A stretch of 64,000 nucleotides of DNA from Halomonas sp. A11-A (GCF_003182195.1 NZ_QGTM01000007.1:1-64000), one strand, 5' to 3'. Positions 17,957-26,938 are shown, counted from the first letter of the stretch. The notes: generated by a model from the sequence alone, not told the origin. A program made the numbers and translations.

Positions 17957-19351
17957 ATGAGTGATGGAGCAGCCGTGTTGCCGACCAAGAAACCCCGGGC
18001 CACCCAGACAGTTGCGTGGCGTGGGCTCCTCGTCGGCCTGCTGCTCTCGACCGCGACGGCGACCGCCGGCGCCGCCGACACACCTGTCGTGCCCGACTCC
18101 TATCCGGCCGGCGGCGTCTCCGAGGGGCTGATCACCTCCGCGGGGCTGCGCGCGACGGTGTTCGGACCCGACGACGACGCGCTCGCCGAGCTGCCCGAGC
18201 GCGTCCCGGCACGCGAGATCGCTTTCCGCGTCGATGGCGCTCGACCCACGCCAGATCTCTACTGGTTCAATCGCAAATTGCGCGTGTGGGCGTCACTGCA
18301 GCCCGAGCCGGCCGAGCTGGTCGTCGTGATCGCCGGCACCGGCGGCGGCGCGAACACCGCCAGTCAGCGGCTGCTGCGTCGGGCGCTGTACGCGGCCGGC
18401 TACCACGTGCTGACGGTACCGTCTCCGACCTCGCCGCGTTTCCTCGTCGCGGCGTCGGACACCGGGGTCGGCGGCGATCTTACGCAGGATGCCCTCGATC
18501 TGCGTCGCGCGATCCACCAGTCGCTGCAGCACTTGCCGCGCGGTACCGAGATCACGGGGCTGCACGCGGTGGGTTACAGCCTGGGCGGTAGTCACGCGGC
18601 GGTGATCAAGGCCCAGGACGACGGGCTGGCGCCGCTGGATGTGCACCGGGTGGTGATGATCAACCCGCCGGTCAGCCTGTTCGCATCGGTCGAGCGCCTC
18701 GACCGGCTGTTCGAGCGTGCCATCGGCGCCAACGATGACGCGATCGAGCGCTTCTACCAGCGACTGTATGCTGACCTGTCTGCGCTCTACCGGCAGTCCG
18801 ACACGGTCGCGATTGACGAATCGTTCCTGTTCGCCGCCGCCTCACGGCTGCTGACCAGTGACGACGAGTTCGCGGCGGCTATCGCGCTCTCGTTCCGGCT
18901 CGCGCTGATCGACCTGTTCTTTGCCGGCGACCTGTTCGCGCGCAGCGGCGTGGTCGTCGACCCCGCGCGCCCGCCGCGCGTCCGCGACAGCCTCGACGGA
19001 TACCTGCGCGAGCTTCGCACGATGTCCTTTCGCGAGTACTTCGAGCGCGTGTTCGCGCCCTTCTACCTCGATGCCCGCCCGCACTGGACGCGCGAACGGC
19101 TGATCCGCGACAACAGCCTCACACTCATCGCTGACGCCTTGCGCGACGGGCCCGACTACTACGTGCAGCACAACGCCGACGACCTGATCCTCGGCGCCGA
19201 CGAGCTCGCCTGGCTCGAGGAAACCCTTGGCGAACGCATCGTCGTCTACGACAGCGGAGGCCACCTCGGCAACCTCGGCGAGCGCCGCCAGATCGAGGAC
19301 ATGCTGGCGATGCTCGCGGGCCGATGGCCGCCTGAGGAGGGGCAGCCATGA
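17957..19351 (+). CDS. Exported alpha/beta-hydrolase-like protein
   Basis: The 464-aa product has an N-terminal hydrophobic export signal (WRGLLVGLLLSTATATAGAA, cleavage near residue 38). Its alpha/beta-hydrolase core includes VVVIAGTGGGANT (possible oxyanion region, about 113-125) and the nucleophile elbow HAVGYSLGGSH (about 204-214; Ser in GYSLG). The His may be in YDSGGHLGNLGE near the C-terminus. Function is unknown: a periplasmic esterase or lipase would fit. It overlaps mlaA by 4 bp (ATGA) and follows the ABC exporter genes by 72 bp. The start is uncertain because the ribosome site is weak. Confidence 0.7.
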   Translation: MSDGAAVLPTKKPRATQTVAWRGLLVGLLLSTATATAGAADTPVVPDSYPAGGVSEGLITSAGLRATVFGPDDDALAELPERVPAREIAFRVDGARPTPDLYWFNRKLRVWASLQPEPAELVVVIAGTGGGANTASQRLLRRALYAAGYHVLTVPSPTSPRFLVAASDTGVGGDLTQDALDLRRAIHQSLQHLPRGTEITGLHAVGYSLGGSHAAVIKAQDDGLAPLDVHRVVMINPPVSLFASVERLDRLFERAIGANDDAIERFYQRLYADLSALYRQSDTVAIDESFLFAAASRLLTSDDEFAAAIALSFRLALIDLFFAGDLFARSGVVVDPARPPRVRDSLDGYLRELRTMSFREYFERVFAPFYLDARPHWTRERLIRDNSLTLIADALRDGPDYYVQHNADDLILGADELAWLEETLGERIVVYDSGGHLGNLGERRQIEDMLAMLAGRWPPEEGQP

Positions 19352-20289
19352 GCGGGACGCAGGGGTACCGAGCAGCGGTCCTGGTGCTGATCGGGCTGCT
19401 GGCCGGTTGCGCGACGCCGGCATCGATGCCCGGCAGTACCGCGCCCGCCCCGCCGCCAGCTGATCCCGGCCCCGTGGCCGCCGGGGCGAGCGAGGTTCCG
19501 TCCCCGGACGGCTCCGGCGACCCCGAGGATGCCGCCGCAGCGCCACCAGCCGACCTCGGCGCGACACTCGACACCTGGGACCCGTGGCACCGGTTCAACC
19601 GCGGCGTCTACCGCTTCAATGCCCGCTTCGACGAGGCGATCCACCTGCCCGTCGCGGCCGGTTATCGCCGCGTCGTCCCCCGCGAGGTGCGCACCGGCAT
19701 CGGCAACTTTTTCAGCAACCTCGGCGAGATCGGCAACACCGCCAACCACCTGCTGCAGGCGCGCCCCGGCCAAAGCGTGCGTACCGCTGGACGCTTCCTG
19801 ATCAACTCCACGCTCGGGATCGCCGGGCTGTTCGACGTGGCCGACCGCTTCGGGCTGTCGCCGCACCCGACCAGCTTCGGTGACACGCTGGGCCGGTGGG
19901 GCGTCGGTCAGGGGCCCTACCTGGTGCTGCCGATACTGGGGCCATCGACACTGCGCGACGGCCTGGGCGCCGGCGTCGATCTGGGCATCGACCGTTCGGT
20001 GAACGTCGCCGATCTGTACAGCGGCGACTCGGCGCTGGTGCTGGGCACGGTATTAGCCATCGACGCCCGTTCGCGGATTTCGTTCCGCTATTACGAGAGC
20101 GGGTCGCCGTTCGAATACGAGCTCGTGCGGTTCCTGTACACGCGCAAGCGCGCGATCGAGACCGGGGCGATGCGGGCGCCGGCACCGACGGAGGCCGAGC
20201 CCCGCGCCGGAACCGAGACTGACCTGCCCGCCAGCAAGCATGACGGGTCCGACGACCCGGCTCGCGAGGCTGGCATCACGCAGCGCTGA
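19348..20289 (+). CDS. mlaA: MlaA/VacJ-family outer-membrane lipoprotein
   Basis: This 313-aa lipoprotein has the lipobox LLAGC (Cys near residue 23) after a hydrophobic leader, then a Pro/Ala-rich linker. The MlaA domain shows DPWHRFNRGVYRFNARFDEA, GNFFSNLGEIGNTANHLLQ and FGDTLGRWGVGQGPYLVLP. MlaA forms a donut in the outer membrane and removes phospholipids from the outer leaflet. The usual partners (mlaFEDCB) are not beside it. It is instead coupled to a periplasmic hydrolase and an RbbA-type exporter. The hydrophilic tail (about 60 residues after the domain) is longer than in E. coli. Confidence 0.88.
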   Translation: MSGTQGYRAAVLVLIGLLAGCATPASMPGSTAPAPPPADPGPVAAGASEVPSPDGSGDPEDAAAAPPADLGATLDTWDPWHRFNRGVYRFNARFDEAIHLPVAAGYRRVVPREVRTGIGNFFSNLGEIGNTANHLLQARPGQSVRTAGRFLINSTLGIAGLFDVADRFGLSPHPTSFGDTLGRWGVGQGPYLVLPILGPSTLRDGLGAGVDLGIDRSVNVADLYSGDSALVLGTVLAIDARSRISFRYYESGSPFEYELVRFLYTRKRAIETGAMRAPAPTEAEPRAGTETDLPASKHDGSDDPAREAGITQR

Positions 20290-20441
20290 TCAGAGCCGGC
20301 ACCGGATCGGAGACACGGCTGACCCGCGGTTTGGGTGCCCATGGCCGTTAGTGTTCCGAGCTGTGCAAAAAGACTCGAGCTTAATTCCCTTTCGATTCGG
20401 GTGATCCAAAATCAACATCATCGTCAAAGGAGAAGAAAAAC

Positions 20442-21533
20442 ATGAGTCGTAACGAGCGGGATTTATTCTCACCGGCAACGGTTGCGGGCCATCAGTTGCA
20501 GAACCGCATCGTGATGGCGCCGATGACGCGCAACCGCGCCATCGGCAACCTCCCCAACGCCCTGATGGCGGACTACTACGCCCAGCGCGCTTCGGCCGGC
20601 CTGATCGTCACCGAGGGCACCAGCCCTTCACCCAACGGCCTGGGGTATCCGCGCATCCCCGGACTGTTCTCCGACGCACAGGTACAGGGCTGGAAGGCCA
20701 TCACCGACGCGGTGCATGCAAAGGGCGGGAAAATCTTCGCCCAGCTCATGCATACCGGACGCATCGGCCATCCGAACAACCTGCCGGAGGGTGCGCGGCT
20801 GATGGCGCCTTCGGCAATCGCCGCCGCCGGCGAAATCCACACCGACAACGCCGGCCCGCAACCGCATCCTGTGCCCCATGAGATGCGCCCCGATGAGATT
20901 GCCGATACCCGCGAGGAGTTCGTTCAGGCAGCGAAGAACGCGATGGCGGCAGGTTTCGATGGGATCGAGTTGCACGCGGCCAATGGCTATCTGCTGGAGC
21001 AGTTCATTCGCCCCACCTCCAACCGGCGCACGGATGCCTATGGCGGACCCATCGAGAACCGCGCCCGCTTCGTGCTGGAGGTCGCCAGGGCCGCGGCCGA
21101 GGCCATCGGCGCCTCAAGGGTCGGCATCCGCCTCTCGCCCCACGGCGTGTTCAACGACATGCCGCCTTATCCCGAGATGGACGCCGACTACACCTATCTC
21201 GCCGGGCAACTCGGCACGCTCGGGCTCGCCTACCTGCACATCGTGGATCACTCGGCCATGGGTGCGCCGGAGGTGCCGGAGCGTATCAAGGACGCCATGC
21301 GCGAGGCTTTCGGGGGGCCGGTCATCCTCTCCGGCGGCTACGACCCCCGGCGCGCCCAGGCGGATCTCGATGCCGGCAAGGCGGAGCTGATTGCGGTGGG
21401 GCGCGCCTTTCTGGCCAATCCGGATCTGCCGCGGCGCTGGCGCGAGAACCTGCCGCTCAACGCACCGGACATGGAGAGTTTTTATACGCCCGGCGCCAAA
21501 GGCTATACGGACTATCCAGCCTATTCGGCATAG
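20442..21533 (+). CDS. nemA: Old yellow enzyme family oxidoreductase (NemA-like)
   Basis: A 363-aa FMN-dependent TIM-barrel enzyme of the N-ethylmaleimide/xenobiotic reductase group. RIVMAPMTRNRA (residues 22-33) contacts FMN, and the active site includes DGIELHAANGYLLEQFIRP (about 173-191) and TSNRRTDAYGG. GRAFLANPDLPRRW near the C-terminus binds the flavin phosphate. Such enzymes reduce activated alkenes, nitroesters and quinones with NADPH. AAAGGAGAAG precedes the ATG. It faces the ohr-gpx-ohrR operon across a shared terminator, so an electrophile/peroxide-stress role is plausible. The 152 bp upstream probably hold its promoter. Confidence 0.9.
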   Translation: MSRNERDLFSPATVAGHQLQNRIVMAPMTRNRAIGNLPNALMADYYAQRASAGLIVTEGTSPSPNGLGYPRIPGLFSDAQVQGWKAITDAVHAKGGKIFAQLMHTGRIGHPNNLPEGARLMAPSAIAAAGEIHTDNAGPQPHPVPHEMRPDEIADTREEFVQAAKNAMAAGFDGIELHAANGYLLEQFIRPTSNRRTDAYGGPIENRARFVLEVARAAAEAIGASRVGIRLSPHGVFNDMPPYPEMDADYTYLAGQLGTLGLAYLHIVDHSAMGAPEVPERIKDAMREAFGGPVILSGGYDPRRAQADLDAGKAELIAVGRAFLANPDLPRRWRENLPLNAPDMESFYTPGAKGYTDYPAYSA

Positions 21534-21544
21534 CCACTCTCGAT

Positions 21545-21577
21545 CCACCCGGAGGTCACCTCGGTCGACCTCCGGGT
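21545..21577. terminator. Bidirectional terminator between nemA and ohrR
   Basis: A perfect 12-bp stem (cacccggaggtc at 21545-21556 with gacctccgggtg at 21566-21577) closes a 9-nt loop between two convergent genes. No long T-run is present on either side, so efficiency is uncertain. Confidence 0.7.
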
Positions 21578-21583
21578 GATCAG

Positions 21584-22081
21584 TCATTCGGCCGTCAGCT
21601 CAGCCAGCGATGGATCACGCAACCCGGCCAGCAACTCATCCAGCAGTGCTGCAAGGGCCTCGATCTTTTTGGGGGGAAAATGCGCCTTGGCAGCCAGTTC
21701 AGTAGGCACGCAGGCGCACTGCGAGCGCAGCGCATGGCCGGCCTCGGTCAGGTGAATCTCGACGATGCGTTCATCATCTTGACGGCGCTGACGCTGCACC
21801 AGGCCCTGCTGTTCGAGCCGCTTGAGCAGCGGGGTCAGGGTGTTGGTATTGAGCAGGGCGCGCTCGCCGATATGCGACACCGGGCAGGGCGCCTCTTCCC
21901 ACAGGATCATCAGCACGATGTACTGCGGGTAGGTCAGCCCGTGCGGCTCCAGCATGGGCTGATAGAGCCGCGTGATCAGACGCGAGGCGGCGTACAGGCG
22001 AAAGCACAACTGAAGATCGAGGCGCAGCGGATCCTCGGGCAGGGCATCGCCGGGAGGTGCTGATGGTGACCGTCTCTCCAT
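21584..22081 (-). CDS. ohrR: MarR-family organic-peroxide repressor OhrR
   Basis: This 165-aa MarR-type winged-helix protein has the OhrR hallmark LQLCFRLYAASR near residues 22-33. Its Cys is the peroxide-sensing residue, and Tyr in LYAAS and in the YPQYIVLMILWEE segment are the usual hydrogen-bond partners. The DNA-binding wing carries RRQDDERIVEI. A second Cys pair (QCACVP) is near residue 131. Oxidation of the sensing Cys releases DNA and derepresses ohr. The start at 22081 lies one base after the gpx stop, making it the last gene of ohr-gpx-ohrR. Confidence 0.88.
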   Translation of the reverse strand: MERRSPSAPPGDALPEDPLRLDLQLCFRLYAASRLITRLYQPMLEPHGLTYPQYIVLMILWEEAPCPVSHIGERALLNTNTLTPLLKRLEQQGLVQRQRRQDDERIVEIHLTEAGHALRSQCACVPTELAAKAHFPPKKIEALAALLDELLAGLRDPSLAELTAE

Positions 22082-22082
22082 C

Positions 22083-22568
<486 letters not shown>

Positions 22569-22587
22569 GGCATTCTCCGGGGAAGGC

Positions 22588-23004
22588 TCAGCGCAGCTCC
22601 AGCGCGACGTCGACGTTACCGCGTACGGCATTGGAATACGGACAGACGGCATGCGCCTGGTCCACCAGCGCCTGGGCCTGTTCCCGCGGCAGTCCGGGCA
22701 CGGTCACCGCCAGCTTGACCGCCAGCGCGAAACCGCCCTGGTCATTGGGCCCGATGCCCACCGTGGCGTCGACGCGGGTTCCCTCCAGGGTGATCTTCTG
22801 CTGCCGGGCGACGTGGATCAGCGCGTTCTCGAAGCAGGCGGCATAGCCGGCGGCGAACAGCTGCTCGGGGTTGGTGCCCGTGCCGCCACTGCCCCCAAGG
22901 CTCTTGGGCAGACTCAGTTGCAGGTCCAGCGCGCCATCGTCGGTGGTCACGTGGCCGCTGCGGCCGCCGGTGGCCGAGGCATGGGCTTCATAGAGGATGT
23001 TCAT
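22588..23004 (-). CDS. ohr: Organic hydroperoxide resistance protein Ohr
   Basis: The 138-aa OsmC/Ohr-fold protein has both catalytic cysteines: GYAACFENALIH (peroxidatic, near residue 61) and AVCPYSNAVRGNVDV (resolving, near 125). TNPEQLFAAGYAACF is the family signature. Ohr reduces fatty-acid and other organic hydroperoxides using lipoylated protein thiols. It is first in the minus-strand ohr-gpx-ohrR operon, and the upstream region contains a perfect palindrome suitable as the OhrR operator. Confidence 0.95.
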   Translation of the reverse strand: MNILYEAHASATGGRSGHVTTDDGALDLQLSLPKSLGGSGGTGTNPEQLFAAGYAACFENALIHVARQQKITLEGTRVDATVGIGPNDQGGFALAVKLAVTVPGLPREQAQALVDQAHAVCPYSNAVRGNVDVALELR

Positions 23005-23043
23005 TGCGTGTGCTCCTCTCCTGATATGGTGTATTGCACAATC

Positions 23044-23059
23044 ATATCGCACGCGATAT
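23044..23059. promoter_or_regulatory. Candidate OhrR operator
   Basis: The 7-2-7 perfect inverted repeat atatcgc-ac-gcgatat lies 40 bp upstream of the ohr start, in an AT-rich stretch with a second small dyad (attg-ca-caat, about 23031-23040). A dimeric MarR protein would bind such a site. Assignment to OhrR is inferred from position. Confidence 0.6.
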
Positions 23060-23174
23060 AGTCGTACAAGACGCCTGTGGCGTTTCATGATGCTCAAGCG
23101 GTTGAGTCGTTGTCCGTCGGTGTCGATTGGCAACGGGGCTGAACACGAGTCTTTTGATAAAAAGGAGAGTGGTC

Positions 23175-24206
23175 ATGCAGTATCGTCAATTGGGTCAATC
23201 TGGACTGTTGGTATCGGAATTGTGCTTCGGCACGATGTCGTTTGGTGCCAAGGGCTACTGGGAAGTGGTCGGTGGCCTGGATCAGGCGGCGGCGCAGCGC
23301 CTGGTCGATATCGCCATCGACGGCGGCATCAATTTCTTTGATACGGCGGATGTCTATTCCCACGGCCTCTCGGAGGAGATTCTCGGCAAGACCCTGAAGG
23401 GCAAGCGTGATCAGGTGGTGTTGGCCACCAAGGTGCGTGGCCGCATGAGTGCCAACATCAACGACGTGGGTCTGAGCCGACACCACATCATCCAGAGCTG
23501 CGAGAACAGTCTGAAGCGTCTGGCCACCGACTACATCGATCTCTACATCGTGCACAGCTTCGATTTCATGACGCCGCTGGAGGAAACCCTCTCGGCGCTC
23601 GATGACCTGGTGCGACAGGGCAAAGTGCGCTATCTGGGCTGCTCCAACTACTTCGCCTGGCAGCTCATGAAGGCGCTGTCGATCTCCGAGCGCAAGCACC
23701 TGGAGAAGTTCATCTCGCTGCAGGCCCACTACTCACTCGTTGCCCGCGACGTGGAATATGAACTGGTGCCGCTGTGCGAGGACCAGGGCCTGGGGCTGAC
23801 GCCTTGGTCGCCGCTGGCCGGGGGCTTCCTGACCGGCAAGTACCCGCGCGACAACCCGAAGGCCCACGAAGGCCGCCGTAGCCGGGAAGAACAGAACTTC
23901 CTCCAGCTCGACGAGGACCGCGCCTACGCCATTTTGGACGAAGTGCAGCGAATCGCGACTGAGCGCGACGTAAGCCCTGCCCAGGTGTCACTCAACTACC
24001 TGCTGCGCAAGCCGGCGGTGAGCTCGGTGCTGATTGGCGCCACCAGGCCGGAGCAGCTCAAGGACAACCTCAATACCGTGGCGTGGTCGCTAACGCCCGA
24101 GGAAGTGGCCGGGCTGGATGCGGTCAGCGAGCCGCCGCGCATGTATCCCAAGTGGATGCTGGATTTCACCCGTCTCGATAGGGACGATCCCAACATGATG
24201 CTTTGA
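23175..24206 (+). CDS. Aldo/keto reductase
   Basis: A 343-aa NADPH-dependent TIM-barrel reductase. It shows the AKR features GGINFFDTADVYSHGLSEE (catalytic Asp and Tyr near residues 51-56), VLATKVRGR (catalytic Lys) and LYIVHSFD (His region). VSSVLIGATRPEQLKDNL near the C-terminus binds cofactor. The ribosome site AAAGGAGAG precedes ATG 23175. It is divergent from ohr, so it may share that promoter region and respond to the same stress; the exact substrate cannot be told. Confidence 0.9.
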   Translation: MQYRQLGQSGLLVSELCFGTMSFGAKGYWEVVGGLDQAAAQRLVDIAIDGGINFFDTADVYSHGLSEEILGKTLKGKRDQVVLATKVRGRMSANINDVGLSRHHIIQSCENSLKRLATDYIDLYIVHSFDFMTPLEETLSALDDLVRQGKVRYLGCSNYFAWQLMKALSISERKHLEKFISLQAHYSLVARDVEYELVPLCEDQGLGLTPWSPLAGGFLTGKYPRDNPKAHEGRRSREEQNFLQLDEDRAYAILDEVQRIATERDVSPAQVSLNYLLRKPAVSSVLIGATRPEQLKDNLNTVAWSLTPEEVAGLDAVSEPPRMYPKWMLDFTRLDRDDPNMML

Positions 24207-24236
24207 TCATGTCCGGATCCTCGGGCAGAGCGCTAC

Positions 24237-24274
24237 ACAAGGAGAGTAGTTCATTACAAGGGGAGTAGTTCACT
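24237..24274 (+). repeat. Two tandem 19-bp near-identical units at the pseudogene edge
   Basis: acaaggagagtagttcatt (24237-24255) is followed directly by a copy with two transitions (24256-24274). The second unit runs into the first homologous codons of the zinc-peptidase remnant, so the duplication marks the breakpoint where the 5' part of that gene was lost. Confidence 0.85.
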
Positions 24275-24576
24275 ACGACCCCGAGGCGCGCCGGGTGCGG
24301 CTCTCGCCGGAGGCCTACGGCGGACGCTCGCTTACCGCAGTGACGATGGCGGCCCACGAGGTGGGCCACGCCATCCAGCATCATCAAGGGTATGCGCCCT
24401 TGCTGGCCCGAACCCGCCTGGTGGCAGTGGCCCGGCAGGCCGAGAAACTCGGCGCGGTACTGATGATGGCCGCCCCCTTCCTGTTCGTGCTTACCGCCTG
24501 TGCCTTCACCTATGTGGCGGCGTCGCTGGCCAGCATCCTCAACCTGGGGCGCTGGCTGGTGATCCTGCGGCGTTGA
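24271..24576 (+). pseudogene. Decayed second copy of the YugP-type zinc peptidase gene
   Basis: The frame encodes HYDPEARRVRLSPEAYGGRS, later HEVGHAIQHHQGYAPLLA, and ends NLGRWLVILRR, closely matching the intact protein at 11565-12239. The first 60 or so codons are missing. An internal deletion of about 60 codons joins PFLFVL directly to TACAFTYVAA, removing the membrane segment and the presumed third zinc ligand. Nucleotide divergence from the intact copy is clearly visible, so it is an old paralogue rather than a recent duplication. No plausible start codon or ribosome site remains. Confidence 0.88.
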
Positions 24577-24593
24577 CATCCTGGCAGGCTGGG

Positions 24594-24614
24594 AGTAATA
24601 ACTAAGTTATTACT
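24594..24614. promoter_or_regulatory. Palindromic operator of the mazEF-like operon
   Basis: A perfect inverted repeat, agtaataac-taa-gttattact (9-3-9), lies 25 bp before the antitoxin start and is the only AT-rich stretch nearby. It contains -10-like TAATAA/TTATTA sequences. AbrB/MazE-type antitoxins repress their own operons by binding such palindromes. Autoregulation is therefore inferred. Confidence 0.75.
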
Positions 24615-24639
24615 ACTGCGGCGAGGCTGGAGGCGTGAA

Positions 24640-24879
24640 ATGCGCACACATCTCAGGAAGATCGGCAATTCGAAAGGCGTGCTGATTCCGGCGGCCATGC
24701 TGGCTGAGCTGGGGATCAGTGATGAGGTCGAGATTCACCTGGAGGGGCAGCGGCTGGTGGTCGAGCCCGTCAAGCAGCCGCGCCGTCACTGGTTCAATGG
24801 TTATGATGCCAGTCGCGACGAGGCGGCCTGGGAGGATCAGGTCGAAGCCGAGGTGGATGAGGATGAGTGGCAGTGGTAG
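24640..24879 (+). CDS. MazE-like AbrB-fold antitoxin
   Basis: This 79-aa protein has the swapped-hairpin AbrB/MazE DNA-binding domain (LRKIGNSKGVLIPAAMLAEL, then DEVEIHLEGQRLVVEPV). An acidic, Trp-containing C-terminal tail (SRDEAAWEDQVEAEVDEDEW) is the kind that wraps round MazF toxins. It overlaps the toxin by 13 bp and follows a perfect palindrome. The pairing supports a functional toxin-antitoxin system. Confidence 0.88.
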   Translation: MRTHLRKIGNSKGVLIPAAMLAELGISDEVEIHLEGQRLVVEPVKQPRRHWFNGYDASRDEAAWEDQVEAEVDEDEWQW

Positions 24880-25193
24880 GTCGCGATATCCGCCGTGGCG
24901 AGGTCTACTGGGTCAACCTCGATCCGACGATAGGCACCGAGGTCCGCAAGACCCGCCCCGCGCTGGTCATCTCGCCCGACGACATGAATGCCGCGCTGCC
25001 CAGAATCATCGTGGCACCGGTCACCAGCATGGGGCAGCCACTTGGCTGCCGACCCGCTCTGCGCTTTCAGGGCAAGCCGGCACGGATACTGCTCGATCAG
25101 CTGCGCTGCATCGACAAGCGTCGAGTCCTGGGTAAGATGGGAGAGATCCCGCCATCCATCTGGCATGCCACCCTGCTGGAGATGTTCCGATAG
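24867..25193 (+). CDS. MazF/PemK-like mRNA endoribonuclease toxin
   Basis: The 108-aa product is a PemK/MazF-fold toxin: RRGEVYWVNLDPTIGTEVRK (catalytic Arg region), TRPALVISPDDMN, then VAPVTS (catalytic Thr region). It would cleave mRNA at short sequence motifs to arrest growth. The start is GTG at 24867, overlapping the antitoxin gene, which couples translation. No frameshift or missing core residue is visible. The convergent cmoB ends 7 bp away. Confidence 0.9.
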   Translation: MAVVGRDIRRGEVYWVNLDPTIGTEVRKTRPALVISPDDMNAALPRIIVAPVTSMGQPLGCRPALRFQGKPARILLDQLRCIDKRRVLGKMGEIPPSIWHATLLEMFR

Positions 25194-25200
25194 TGAATCC

Positions 25201-26193
25201 TCATCTGGGCCGGTTGGCCATCACCACCGCGCGGCGCGGGGCGGGGTAGCCCTCGCGGGTCTTGTTCGGATTGTGCGCATCGAGGAAGTCGGCCAGCGAC
25301 TGGAAGGTCATCCACTCGGTAGAGCGCTGCTCCTCCAGGGAGGTGAATGCTTCGTCCACCACCCGCACGTTGACGAAGCCGCAGCGCTCGAGCCACTGGC
25401 ACAGCGCCAGGGACGACGGCAGGAAGTAGACATTGGGCATGGCGGCGTAGCGCTCGCCGGGTAGCAGCACCGTGGTGGCGTCGCCTTCCACCACCAGGGT
25501 CTCCAGCACCAGCTCGCCGCCGGGGCGCAGAGCGTCCTTGAGCTGCAGCAGGTGCTCCAGCGGGGAGGGGCGGTGGTAGAGCACCCCCATGGAGAAGACC
25601 GTATCGAAGAAGGCGAGCCCCTCGGGGACCTCCTCGATGCCCACCGGCAGGAAGTGGGTGCGATGGCCGTCGGCGTCGCCCACGAAGTGACGCAGCGCCT
25701 GGAACTGGTAATAGAAGCGCGGCGAGGGGTCGATCACCAGCACGAAGGCGGCACCGGCGCCGGCCATGCGCCAGGCGTGGTAGCCGCTGCCGCCGCCCAC
25801 GTCGAGCACCCGCCTGCCGGTCAGCGGAGCCAGGTGGGGGGAGACTCGCTGCCACTTCCAGTCGGAGCGCCACTCGGTGTCGATGTGAATGTCGGCGAGC
25901 CGGTAGGGGCCCTTGCGCCACGGCGCGAGCTTGCGCAGCAGGTTCTCGCACTGGCGCCGCCGGCTGTCGTCGAGGGGGCAATCCACCGTTACGGTATCGA
26001 CGTCCAACCGGACGTCGCGAGCCTCGGGCAGGTCGGGCAGCTTGGCCACCGCCTTCTCCCAGGCCGGCAGATCGCCGTAGCGCTTGCGGTCGAGGCCGCG
26101 GGCCAGCTGTTCCGGCAGGCGGGCGAGCCAGGAGTCCAGCCCCTGATCGATGAAGGCGCGATAGAGCGGGCGGTGTTCGGCAGGGATCGCCAC
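25201..26193 (-). CDS. cmoB: tRNA U34 carboxymethyltransferase CmoB
   Basis: A 330-aa SAM-fold enzyme that transfers the carboxymethyl group of carboxy-S-adenosylmethionine to 5-hydroxyuridine at tRNA position 34. The cofactor site is VLDVGGGSGYHAWRMAGAGA (about residues 123-142). IHIDTEWRSDWKWQRV and TMGVLYHRPSP-like FSMGVLYHRPSPLEHL are family signatures. It begins 1 bp after the cmoA stop and so forms an operon with it. CmoM, which completes the modification, is at 1569-2414. Confidence 0.94.
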   Translation of the reverse strand: MAIPAEHRPLYRAFIDQGLDSWLARLPEQLARGLDRKRYGDLPAWEKAVAKLPDLPEARDVRLDVDTVTVDCPLDDSRRRQCENLLRKLAPWRKGPYRLADIHIDTEWRSDWKWQRVSPHLAPLTGRRVLDVGGGSGYHAWRMAGAGAAFVLVIDPSPRFYYQFQALRHFVGDADGHRTHFLPVGIEEVPEGLAFFDTVFSMGVLYHRPSPLEHLLQLKDALRPGGELVLETLVVEGDATTVLLPGERYAAMPNVYFLPSSLALCQWLERCGFVNVRVVDEAFTSLEEQRSTEWMTFQSLADFLDAHNPNKTREGYPAPRRAVVMANRPR

Positions 26194-26194
26194 C

Positions 26195-26938
26195 TCAGGC
26201 CTCCTTGAACGCGATCAGCGAGGCGAAGTTGAGGTACTGGAACCAGGTCAGCGAGCGCGGGAAGCCGGCCCGCGCCAGGCGCGCATGGTGGGCTTCCAGA
26301 GTGTCCGGCACCAGCACGTTCTCCAGCGCCGTACGCTTCTGGCTGATCTCCAGCTCGCTGTAGCCGTTGGCGCGCTTGAAGTCGTGGTAGCGCTCCACCC
26401 GCCAGGCGTTGTCGCGTTCGTCGGGATCGACCACCTTTTCCGAGAGTACTAGCACTCCGCCCGGTTCCAGCGCGGCATAGAGTCGAGCGAGCAGGGCTTC
26501 GCGATCCTCGGGGGGCAGAAACTGCAGGGTGAAGTTGAGGATCACCAGACCCGAGGGGCAATAGTCGAGGGCACGGATATCGCCCTCGATCACCTCTATG
26601 GCGTGGTCGGGGCACTCGGCGGCCAGGGTCTCCCGGGCGCGGGCGACCATGGCCGGGGAGAGGTCCACGCCCGTGTAGCGGAAGGCCTCCGGGGCGAGCT
26701 GACCGGCCAGGGCCAGGCCGCCGGCGCCCAGCGAGCAGCCCAGGTCATAGACCCGGGCGCCATGGCGCAGGTGGCGGCGGGCGATCAGCCCCAGCATCCC
26801 CAGGATCTGTCCGTAGCCCGGCACCGAGCGGCGGATCATGTCCGGAAAACAGGCGACCACCCGTTCATCGAAGGAGAAGCGCGCGACCCGGTCCAGGGGT
26901 GTCGAAAAGATCGCGTCACGGTAAGATGCGTCACTCAT
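26195..26938 (-). CDS. cmoA: Carboxy-S-adenosyl-L-methionine synthase CmoA
   Basis: The 247-aa enzyme makes carboxy-SAM from SAM and prephenate for tRNA cmo5U34 synthesis. The SAM motif [18 protein letters not shown] lies near residues 60-77, and [20 protein letters not shown] is typical. Arg residues ([20 protein letters not shown]) contact the carboxylate. The ATG at 26938 (MSDASYRD) is chosen over an in-frame upstream start. It is divergent from pgi, with only 85 bp between starts to hold both promoters. Confidence 0.93.
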   Translation of the reverse strand: MSDASYRDAIFSTPLDRVARFSFDERVVACFPDMIRRSVPGYGQILGMLGLIARRHLRHGARVYDLGCSLGAGGLALAGQLAPEAFRYTGVDLSPAMVARARETLAAECPDHAIEVIEGDIRALDYCPSGLVILNFTLQFLPPEDREALLARLYAALEPGGVLVLSEKVVDPDERDNAWRVERYHDFKRANGYSELEISQKRTALENVLVPDTLEAHHARLARAGFPRSLTWFQYLNFASLIAFKEA

